Shown piece after piece: positions 21,244-29,360 of a stretch of DNA of 32,530 nucleotides. How positions within the stretch are numbered: position 1 is the stretch's first letter; every line of letters begins with the position of its first letter. A program made the position numbers and the translations under genes. The stretch is from Ichthyosporea sp. XGB-2017a (lineage: Eukaryota; Opisthokonta; Ichthyosporea): contig PDIM01000093.1 in assembly GCA_002811675.1 (NCBI GenBank), positions 77,948 to 110,477 of the forward strand, written 5' to 3'. The notes beneath the pieces were generated by a model that ran no database searches, was not told where the DNA came from, and saw nothing but the letters and a program-made list of their open reading frames with translations.

Positions 21244-22776
21244 CTACTTTTTCTTTTTAATACGTTTAAAAGAGCACTTTTTGTTAATTTCTGACAGAAG
21301 AGCTCTCGCCTTTGTGGCATCGCTGGAATCCGACTTGCATAGCATCATGAAGCAGAAAACCATCCAAGTCGGGCGTTCGCGAAGCGATGTTCCAAAATCG
21401 AACACATCCAATCGCCCGGTATGATCTTTATCCATTCTCCGAAACACTCGTAGTGCCTGTGCTTCGGAGACATCTGGGGATGCAGTGCGCAAGAAATTTA
21501 CCCATTCATCAAAGTCGATATTGTCATCCTTATTTACATCTATATGTTCAAAAGCAGCTATAATAAAACGAGCACTTGACATTTCTTTTAGGACTCGAAT
21601 GGACGAATAAATATATGCTCTGGTATTGAGGGTCGGTGCACCTTGCGTAAACGTCTCCCACACATCCCGTAAATTGTCGCTTTCAGGGACACACATTGCA
21701 CGAGAAAACTCCGCATAATCGATCTCCCCATTACCATCGAAATCCATGGATTTAAAGATGTTTAATGCGCTTTTTACGTCTTCGACAGTGAATTGATGAT
21801 TAAGTCGCACAGATGCCATGCCCAGCACCACATCTTCCGGCTTCAATTTTAAGCGAATAGCTTCCAGCTGTATTAGAGTGTCATCCACCCCATGGGGTGT
21901 CAGAGAAACACCCAGGGCCTTGGCCATTATCTCCCTCACACGGCTACAGTACAATATAGGCTTTACTGACTCTTCCATGCTGGGTTTCACAACATCTAAA
22001 AAGCGAACTGTAAGCTTGTTAGATGGTTGAGACATGAGTCGCATTGTCAAATTCACAAGCCCCACGTCAAATCCTGCCCAGCTTGGGTCAATGCCTGTTT
22101 GGGGATCAAACGGGTAGTCCACCACTACAGGTTGGATAGGCAAGGCGGGGGTAAATGCCCCAAGGCGGAATGCCATTAGAGCTGTTCCGTTCCCACACGT
22201 TCCCTCGGGGAACAAGGCCACCCTGTTCCATTTATCGTCACGCGCTCGTCTAAGAATTTCCTTTTCTACAGCAACTTTACTCTGATCATCATTTCTGTTT
22301 ACCTCAACAGCTTGTGACACTGTGAAAAGATTGCCAAAAATTGGCATTTTAAAGTTTGCGTCCGAGCTAATAAACGACATTTCAGCAATGGATGCCAGTG
22401 CAATTGCTTCCCACGGCCCACGATGATTGCATATTACAATTGGCGCTTTACTTCGTGGTGCCATTTCCTTAATTTTTCCAAGAACCTTCACTTTGTGAAA
22501 TCCCAGGCTTGCAAGAAAGAGGCGACTACAACGAGGGAAAACTTGGGCGCGTAATGAAGCTCGCCAACCTGTTAGAGGTGTCTCTCTTATAGAATGAAGT
22601 GGAATACGGAAGGCACATAGTTTAGCAACAAGAGTGGCCACAAAGAGAGAGGTAGACATCATCAAGAGTCTGGGAGGAATTAGAACACTCCCACAAAGAA
22701 TACTGCGAGCTGTGACTGCAGGGGAGAGGTGTGCAGTAGTGTTGGTGAACGGGGAGGGTGCTCGTGGTGTCATCAT
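21244..22776 (-). CDS. LPCAT-like lysophospholipid acyltransferase with EF-hands
   Basis: The favoured product has 510 residues, starting MMTPRAPS at 22776. The frame is open further up to 23046, but that stretch reads as a low-complexity leader, and 510 fits LPCAT1/2 (about 534-544). A hydrophobic segment at about 41-55 would anchor the protein in the ER. The PlsC-type domain has NHRGPWEA with His118 and Glu123, so motif I is HX4E rather than the more usual HX4D. FPEGTCGNGTALMAF follows around Glu191 as motif III. Three EF-hand loops lie at about 344 (DFDGNGEIDYAE), 413 (DVNKDDNIDFDE) and 447 (DKDHTGRLDVFD). The C terminus ends in KKKK, satisfying the KKxx ER-retrieval pattern. Expected role: reacylation of lysophospholipids (Lands cycle), perhaps Ca2+-responsive. 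The head-group preference (PC, PE or PAF) cannot be read from the sequence. Confidence 0.9.
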   Translation of the reverse strand: MMTPRAPSPFTNTTAHLSPAVTARSILCGSVLIPPRLLMMSTSLFVATLVAKLCAFRIPLHSIRETPLTGWRASLRAQVFPRCSRLFLASLGFHKVKVLGKIKEMAPRSKAPIVICNHRGPWEAIALASIAEMSFISSDANFKMPIFGNLFTVSQAVEVNRNDDQSKVAVEKEILRRARDDKWNRVALFPEGTCGNGTALMAFRLGAFTPALPIQPVVVDYPFDPQTGIDPSWAGFDVGLVNLTMRLMSQPSNKLTVRFLDVVKPSMEESVKPILYCSRVREIMAKALGVSLTPHGVDDTLIQLEAIRLKLKPEDVVLGMASVRLNHQFTVEDVKSALNIFKSMDFDGNGEIDYAEFSRAMCVPESDNLRDVWETFTQGAPTLNTRAYIYSSIRVLKEMSSARFIIAAFEHIDVNKDDNIDFDEWVNFLRTASPDVSEAQALRVFRRMDKDHTGRLDVFDFGTSLRERPTWMVFCFMMLCKSDSSDATKARALLSEINKKCSFKRIKKKK

Positions 22777-23991
22777 GGACGGATGGATGGATGGATGGGG
22801 TAGTTGAGTATGATTTGAAAGGAATGAGGGCAGTACAGACAGCACAGCCTTTGCGTGTGTATGCAGTGAAGTGGAGAGGGAGAGAGAGAGATTGAGATCC
22901 CAAACCAAGGAGAACCACTGCAAGGGGGAAAAAATAATAAAAAGTGAAGAAACCGCCAAAATATTTTGGACTCGCTCTTTTACGATTATTTTTTTCTGTG
23001 TCCAGCTGCTGGGAGAGCCAGACACGTGGGCGCCCTTCCCGTCCAAGGGACACTAGTTCCCGTCCATAGAGAACTGTATTCTTTTTTTTGAGAACGAATA
23101 CAGTTCTCCTTGTTCCCGTCAAGGTCTCAAGGAGCCCGCGAGTGGCAGCTAGCTAAAAAAAGGGGTGTGTTGTTTGGGAAAGTCGTAACGGGATACACTG
23201 ATATCACGATTATTCTGTGAGCCTTGCAGCACGAGGGAGAGTGACGTGAAGGAGATGGAACTTGGTAGGAAAGTTGGAGACCTGCGGGGAAAGCAAGTCT
23301 CACAGGTTTGCACAGAAGAGGGCTTCAAGTGTTCCACTCCCCGTTACAAGAGCGACTACACGTGAATGGAATGAATGAAGGTATTTATGTAAACCATTAC
23401 ACAATTGTGAATAAAAAGCCAGTAGCTGCAATAAATGTAACGCCAAACTATCACCCCAACAACACTATCAAGAAGCTGAGAGAGAAATAAAGAGAGTGAA
23501 TGGGGGAACTACTTGACAGATAGGTGTTTAGAAATTAGCCTCGGAAATTAGATGCGTTGTGTTGTCTTTGACGTTTGTCGCCAAAGATCTTTGTATGAAA
23601 AAGTACTAAAGACGACAGGATTTTTTGTGGTTACATAATGTAATTAACTATTGATATTCCTATAGGCAGAGGATAAAGGCCGAGAGAGAGGGGAAGAAGA
23701 GGGAGTAGGGATGATTACGTGTACATGTCACTTGTCAGTACTGAGATGAGGAGGTGTGTTGACTGTACTTGGGTTTTTGCAGGTTGTCCCTTTTCTTTGT
23801 CCTTCCATTTATTAATTAATTAGCTTGGTTGTATGGTTAAAGCTGGTTTATAGTTTATTATTGTTCTTCTTGTTATTATTATTAGATTCAGAATATCGTT
23901 GAGAGATTAGTGAGCCACTTCTTCACCAGTCTACACTACCTTTAAGTTAAAAAGATTTATTGTCTTCTGTTTAGTTGTTTTTTTAAAAAAT
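22777..23991. promoter_or_regulatory. Divergent acyltransferase/cofilin promoter region
   Basis: About 1.2 kb between two divergent start codons. Close to the acyltransferase are a GGAT tetranucleotide array (about 22779-22798) and a GA-rich stretch (about 22873-22892). A perfect 13-bp inverted repeat lies at 23069-23108. On the cofilin side are G/A-rich patches around 23669-23710 and T-rich sequence just before the ATG. Short open frames here have no recognisable product, and I see no tRNA or snRNA. Confidence 0.5.
23069..23108. repeat. Perfect 13-bp inverted repeat
   Basis: Arms GAGAACTGTATTC (23069-23081) and GAATACAGTTCTC (23096-23108) are exact reverse complements around a 14-base loop of eight T then GAGAAC. 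Direct copies of TTCCCGTC (23058-23065 and about 23113-23120) flank the hairpin. Confidence 0.9.
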
Positions 23992-24741
23992 ATGGTGAGT
24001 TGCCTTTTGTTGTTGATGTGTTTGCAGTTGGTTTGAGCCAAGCCGTGTGCTTCCGGCTGTTTTCCCTTGCGGTCTTTCCGTTGGAGGAGGAAAGGTGAAT
24101 TTGATCTCCTCGTTTAGTTAATTGATATAGCTATAATGGAATGGAATTTCAATGTGTACTTGAGTGCTTGTTGGTATTAGGTTGTTGAATAGTTCATTAA
24201 CTTTTGCTGTCTTTTGCTGTGTTTTTGTAGTCTTCCAGCGGAGTTGCAGTTCACGATGACGTTGTCAATCGTTATGAAGATACCAAAATTGGCAAAAAGT
24301 TTAAATACCTCATCTTTGCCATGAATGATTCCCTCACTGAAATTATTGTACACAAAACCGGAAGCACCTCCGAGACCTATGATGACTTTCTGAAGCTTTT
24401 GCCACAGGATGACTGCCGCTATGCCGTCTTCGATGTTGACTTTATGAAGGATGGTGGACAGAGAAACAAATTGACTTTCTTTGCTTGGTAAGTTTGTTGT
24501 TTTTGGTTGTGAGTGTTCATCTTTTGACATATGCAAAAAGAAATATGGAATTAATGAGTGTTAAATGTCTTGTTTGTATAGGTCTCCTGACACCGCTCCC
24601 ATTAAGAAGAAGATGATCTACGCCGCTTCCAAGGAAGCCATCCGTCGTAAGCTCCAGGGTTTGGCTGCTGAAGTCCAAGCCACTGATTACGATGAAGTTG
24701 ACTACGAGACTGTTCTCGAAAAGGTGTCCAGATGTGCTTAA
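23992..24741 (+). CDS. ADF/cofilin, actin-depolymerising factor
   Basis: Three exons: 23992-23994 (only the ATG), 24231-24487 and 24582-24741. The introns are 236 bp (GTGAGT...GTAG) and 94 bp (GTAAG...ATAG). The spliced product is 139 residues, the normal size. It starts [13 protein letters not shown], with the regulatory Ser cluster of cofilins just after Met. Other family signatures are the KFKYLIFAM core, [10 protein letters not shown], and the long actin-binding helix [20 protein letters not shown]. Known role: binding ADP-actin, severing and depolymerising filaments. An intron straight after the initiator ATG also occurs in cofilin genes of other eukaryotes. The junction codon TGG is split across the second intron and restores FFAWSPDTAP, a conserved segment, which supports the splice model. 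Confidence 0.96.
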
Positions 24742-25262
24742 ACGGCGAAACCTCACAACATCAAACAAATATAGCTTTGTTTTAAATTACAATAGTGCAT
24801 CACCTTTTTCTTTTTCTTTTTTTTTTGGTCTTTTAGAATGCTCTGGGGTGTGCTTTCGAAGAGGATCTATTTTCGCTCTGCATTTGGTTTTATCCTTGGT
24901 CGCATTTATTCGTTATTTGTGATTGAGGGAAAACCTGCTCTTATGTTTGTAGATTTCAGGCATTGGTCAGTTTCTAGCGAAGATGGGGGTCTGAATTGTT
25001 GCATGTCTTTGGCTTGACACTTTTTTATTTTCTTTCCTAAAGTCAAATATGCGATACGCTTTTAATTCATTTAACTTAAAGGTTTGTTCATTGACCGATG
25101 GAAGCATGAATAAAGAATGGGGAATGGAATATTCAAAAAGGTACTTAAAGGCGCGAAAATACTTGAAACAAGATTTGCTCTTTCAAAAGCAGGGCATCTT
25201 ATATTTACTTACGCATGTCTGTGGTTTGGTGCGGTTCTGTTTATATATACATCGGCTGGTTG
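24742..25262. other. Convergent intergenic region: cofilin and POLE3 3' ends
   Basis: About 520 bp between the cofilin stop (+) and the POLE3-like stop (-). It is T-rich after cofilin. An AATAAA hexamer at 25109-25114 on the + strand could be a poly(A) signal, although it lies about 370 bp past the stop. No gene recognised. Confidence 0.45.
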
Positions 25263-26043
25263 TTATTTGCTTGCATCGTCTTCCATGCCTTCCGCGTCCT
25301 TCTCCAAAGGCATTGCCTCTTCAACTTTTTGCTTCTTTGGAGAGCTATTCCCATCAGCGGTATCCATATTCTCCTTTTCCGCCTCTTCTGCTTTCTTGTT
25401 CATTTTTCGTTTTTCCGCAGTCTGAAGCCTGGCTTTTTCCTTCTTGTTCTTTTGCTCCTCGCGAAACTCTAATTTGGCAACAGTTGGTAGGAGGGCAGTT
25501 TGACCAAAGCCAGAATGGGGGGTTAGAAACACTAAAGGTTTTATAGTTTCTTGTGATCTATATTATCTATTCCAACATACCTTCCAAAGCCCCCTCCAAA
25601 ACGGGCTTGAAATGACCAAATTCTATATCCTCAATGGCCTTCAAAACCTCATCAGCCCCAATAGTTCTTTTTTTAGTTTGCTGTGCGCAATCATTTGCCC
25701 TTTTGTTTTATATCGCATAAAGAGTTAGTATTGCACAAATCACAGTCAGTACCAAATGATCGCTGACAATCTGCATCAAGCATGGATGCCAAACTTACAT
25801 TGCAGTTAGATAACTCACAAACACCCCACTCCCCTTTAAAATAGCCAATCGGGCATCCTTTCCAACGTTTATCCCCTCCGGTAACTGCACCAGAAAACAA
25901 AAGAATATTCATTCTTAGTAAAAGAATTTCCCCACTTGTCAAACAAAAACTCTTCATCCATCCCAAATCTATGGAATACTTACAGCATCGTTTACAATGC
26001 GTTGCAAAACGGACTTGGGCAAATCAAACTCGTCAGCAGACAT
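25263..26043 (-). CDS. POLE3: POLE3/Dpb4-like histone-fold subunit
   Basis: Four exons on the minus strand: 26043-25984, 25884-25799, 25699-25581 and 25468-25263. The introns are 99, 99 and 112 bp, all GT-AG. The spliced product is 156 residues (human POLE3 has 147). It begins MSADEFDLPKSVLQRIVNDA, then LPEGINVGKDARLAILKGSG, VFVSYLTAMANDCAQ and KKRTIGADEVLKAIEDIEF. This matches a POLE3/Dpb4 histone fold block by block, including the ANDCA and ADEVL positions. The tail is Lys/Glu-rich and ends in an acidic stretch, as in POLE3. Known roles: DNA polymerase epsilon accessory subunit with POLE4, H3-H4 chaperone and part of the CHRAC remodeller. Splice junctions were set by preserving the fold; the third exon starts at a weak AG (CAAAAG), but the join restores the expected spacing exactly. 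Confidence 0.88.
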
Positions 26044-26490
26044 TGCTTCTATTTCAGTGATCCCTCTCTAATAAATGCCGAATGAACCTGTTCTTATACC
26101 CTGCTTCTGAATAACTCTTTCGTGTTTATACGCCTCTTACCTCCTCTTGACCCTTTGCTTTTACGAACAGCAAAAGAATGAATCAAAAACCAAAGAGTAA
26201 GAAACAACAAAAACAACGAAAGAAAAGAGAAAAGAAAAGAAAAAAAAAAAAAAAAAGAAAGAAAGGGAAAAATGAATTTCTTTTGGTTTTGGTTTCGGTT
26301 TTGTTTTGTTTATTCGATGTTTTGAGTTTAAGTTTGTTTTTTTTTTTTGTTTTTGTTTTTTTATCTGCTTTTACTTTACAAGGATTTTATAATAGTCAGT
26401 TAGAGATGGAGCTGTTTTCAATGCAAAAGGCATCTAAAAGAAACAAACAAAGCAAAAAACGAAGGGTAAATAAACAAGAGTTAGTTGGGT
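26044..26490. other. Intergenic: POLE3 promoter side, purine/T tracts
   Basis: About 450 bp between the GPI1 stop and the POLE3 start, both minus strand. It contains a strongly A/G-rich block (about 26175-26272, with an A run) followed by a T-rich block (about 26280-26362). The Lys-rich open frame across it is low-complexity translation and not a credible gene. Confidence 0.5.
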
Positions 26491-28705
26491 TTATGGAGGT
26501 GACACAGATATGGATGGAATTGCAGAGGTTCTTTTCTTTTTTACCTTTGGGATGAACTTTTCCCGTAGTGGGTAGCCCAGAATAAACCCTTTAAGAACAC
26601 GGAATGGATCGTGGTGTTCCACTAAAACAGAGGCACTGAGGTAAAATTGGTGGAAGAGGTGTTTTAGTGGAATACGGCGAGGCTAAACAGAAAACAAAAC
26701 AAACGATATGTGCAAGCGCCAAAAACAAATTTAGTACAAAAACTGACCTTTTTCTTCAACAGGGGTTCAAACAGGGTTTTTAAATGACAATAGTTCACTT
26801 ACGACTAATGCAAAATAAACAGTGCTGCCTGCTAGTGAACTTTGAAGAGAGAGTCTTTTGAGGTGACTTCTCGTGTGACTTGATTGCTCTTCTAACTTTG
26901 GGGAGAGTACTTGAAGATCAATACCACCTAGACGAGGAAAAGCAAAAAAAAAAAAAAAAAAAAAAACATTCACAATTTGAATTAAAACACTGGGTTGAAT
27001 TCATTAAATTAGTTCGCGTTCACTTCCCACGAATGCACTTACCTGGTAAAAGTCCAAAGTACAATAAAGAATACAGTGGATAAGCAGGGAATCCATTGAC
27101 AACATGAATTGCCACACTCACACACAATTCCAGAATCAAAACAAAGAGTCTTTGAACAGAAAAATACATGTACACTGCCGCAAATGTAGGCAGCAAAAAA
27201 ATGACCATGACAAAGACAATAGTGCCCAAAACAAAATGGTCCGTGTCATATTCACACGAGTCCACTCGTTTCCGCAAAACATTCCATTTTTTTCCAAAAA
27301 ACAACTTGGACAACGAATAGATAAGCTTAATGATGCTTTTGTAAAACATTCGCGATATGACAAAGAACAAATAAGTATGGCAAGTAAACGCTGACAGCAC
27401 ATCCCCACAGAGTGCAATGAGCGTGGTGGCCCCAAACACGCCCATGATGCCACAGACTGCAAACACGGTGGGAAGAATCCCAATCAAGCTCTCGAACACA
27501 GCACCCCAAATTAGAACAAACTGGAAAAAAGAAGTGCACAGATATTTGCTCAATTCTGCATTTAGCTTCAACCCTGCTGGATTCGAGGATATCCACAAAA
27601 TGCCAACTTTCAAATCGTCTATAAAATACTTTTGTAAAAACCACACAAAATTCCTCGCTATCACTTCATTGTTCTGAAACACAAACAAGCCCAGTACGAC
27701 TCCACAAAGGACATCAAAAAACACTAGAAAAGTCAACGATCTTAGAGCCACAAATCGCCTTCGCGTATCATTGGTTTTACTCCACTTTGTCCCCAATTGA
27801 ACATACTCGTACATCCACGAACACAAATGGGACAACCTATAATCCAACTGTCGAGCAGAGAAACTCACATTTGTAAGACTGAACGTATCGAAAAGCGTCC
27901 ATGAAATGGGCCAATTAAGCACTTTCAAAATGCCCTCCCACAATAGCAAAAAAGCCAAAAATATATACACGAACAGAGATTTCCAAACCCCACTCGAGTG
28001 TAGCCCAAATTTACAAACATCCTTATGCGACTTCAACCAAGTCCGGTTCAGGATTCCTCTCCCAAATTCCCGCATCAAGCTTTCGTTCTCTTTTCCCTCG
28101 CCACTCTTCAAAAGTACATTGTCAATTGCTTCACGTAGTTCCGAGCTAACGTTGATCTGATCAATACACACTTCGATTTGGGAAAAAATATTGTGCTGCT
28201 GCTTCAGCTGTTGTTGTTGTCCACCGTCACTATTGTTTGTAGATAAATCAATGGCGTTGAGCGAAAAATATGCATCATTAGGAAGGCAGTCATAAAAGAA
28301 AATAGTCGCTTCTACATTTTCAACACGTTTTCCCTTCCAATAGACACTCCACAGTAATGGCAGATCACTCTTACCCTTCACAACAGTACACCACAGTTGA
28401 TTCCGTCGTATTTTCTCCTGTTCAACGACAGCTTTCTCCCCGTACACACCCAAGATATGCGGTCGACAATGACAAAACTCATCAAAGACGCTCACAGCCA
28501 GTTCTTCCACTGCATCTTTTGGTTGAGTGCATTGAAGTAGTCTTTCTTCTTCTTGTTCGTCTTTCCCGCCACGCTTCAAGTCAACAATATGAGAAATGCA
28601 AATAGATCTGGGAGTCGGGCAAAAACCAAAAAGAAATTTTCCCTTTGAAACTTGTCGATCCATAGCCTTTGGCCAAAACAACTGGATGTAGTTTTCTCCT
28701 TCCAT
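26491..28705 (-). CDS. PIGQ: GPI1/PIG-Q, GPI-GlcNAc transferase subunit
   Basis: Three exons: 28705-27043, 26927-26803 and 26682-26491. The introns are 115 and 120 bp, both GT-AG. The product is 659 residues, starting MEGENYIQLFWPKAM; an upstream Met at 28744 is less likely because GPI1 proteins start close to the FWP motif. Strong family blocks are NNEVIARNFVWFLQ, NPAGLKLNAELSKYL, LTLHIY-like FTCHTYLFFVISRM, and FFGKKWNVLRKRVDSCEYDTDHFVLGT, followed by hydrophobic membrane segments. The last two exons supply GGIDLQVL and PRRIPLKHLFHQFYLS, matching the conserved C-terminal PL(G/K)H(I/L)FxQF region. Known role: stabilising the ER complex that transfers GlcNAc to phosphatidylinositol, the first step of GPI-anchor synthesis. 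The first intron has 23 consecutive T on the sense strand just before its 3' splice site. Confidence 0.92.
26944..26966. repeat. A23/T23 homopolymer inside a GPI1 intron
   Basis: A 23-base A run on the + strand, reading as poly-T on the GPI1 sense strand 16 bases before the 3' splice site. It acts in effect as an extreme polypyrimidine tract. Confidence 0.9.
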
Positions 28706-28730
28706 TGTTTTTATACAAAAATCCCTTTTC

Positions 28731-29051
28731 TCAAAAACTCCCACGCCTTTTCAAACTCTCATTCCACGACAGTGACGATTCAAATAGATGATTATCTTCT
28801 TCTTTCTTGTTGGTTTTGTTACTGTTATTATTCCCACACACTGCACCCTTTTGCTGCTCACCAACAGTAATCACTCTTTTCAGTTCCTGCACCAGACACA
28901 CAAACACAATAGTAGACACAAGTATCGCGAATCCAGCCTCACTTCTCGCCCGCGTGTTATTCCAAGTTTCCCCCAGGAGATCTGTCCCTGTACTGATGAT
29001 TTTCAACTTTGCAAACAGGTATCCACCCAAGAAAGAAAAAAATGACCACAT
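28731..29051 (-). CDS. Possible small single-pass membrane protein
   Basis: A 106-residue open frame starting MWSFFSFLGGYLFAKLK. A hydrophobic segment at about residues 40-55 (GFAILVSTIVFVCLV) looks like one membrane span, followed by ELKRVI and a polar Asn/Lys/Glu-rich tail. The first 65 residues have balanced composition, unlike the nearby low-complexity frames, which is why I list it. It ends only 25 bp before the GPI1 start codon, leaving little room for a separate GPI1 promoter. It could be a gene whose 3' part overlaps GPI1 control sequence, an upstream exon, or a chance frame. I do not recognise the family. Confidence 0.4.
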   Translation of the reverse strand: MWSFFSFLGGYLFAKLKIISTGTDLLGETWNNTRARSEAGFAILVSTIVFVCLVQELKRVITVGEQQKGAVCGNNNSNKTNKKEEDNHLFESSLSWNESLKRRGSF

Positions 29052-29360
29052 CGAAACTAAAAATTTCCAAAACTAAAAACAAAAGAAATCCCCAATTCAC
29101 AAAATCTTCCTTTTTTCTTTTCTTTTTGTTTTGCTCTTTTGATTTGTTTGATTGGCTGAACAAATGAAAAATTAATAAATAAAAAAATCTAATTTGTCTT
29201 CTCAAAAAAAAAAAAAATATAAATTATCTATAAAAAAAAAAAAAAAAAAAAAAAATAAAAAAAATAAAAAAACGAAACAAAAATGATATTTCCGGTGCTG
29301 TGATTGGCTGATTTCTGTCACTTTTGAAACCACTCAATTTCTTTATTTTTTATTTTTTTT
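29052..29360. other. Low-complexity A/T-rich intergenic region
   Basis: About 310 bp with long A runs (29203-29216, 29233-29255 and nearby) and T-rich patches. It probably holds the 3' UTR of the PPP-type phosphatase and upstream sequence of the small ORF. No gene recognised. Confidence 0.5.

Noticed and set aside
22777-23122. Upstream frames in the acyltransferase leader
   Set aside because: They come from GA-rich and GGAT-repeat sequence with no family resemblance; the product is family-length without them.
23995-24230. snoRNA inside the first cofilin intron
   Set aside because: Only a loose C-box-like TTGATGTG is present, with no matching D box or terminal stem.
25049-25546. A 165-residue + strand frame
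   Set aside because: It lies partly antisense to the last POLE3 exon and has no recognisable domain.
25691-25966. Cys-containing minus-strand frame that looked like a small secreted protein
   Set aside because: It reads through an intron and one exon of the POLE3-like gene in the wrong frame; the histone-fold frame explains the exon.
26178-26555. Lys-rich + strand open frame of 125 residues
   Set aside because: It is translation of A/G- and T-rich low-complexity sequence, and its end overlaps the last GPI1 exon on the other strand.
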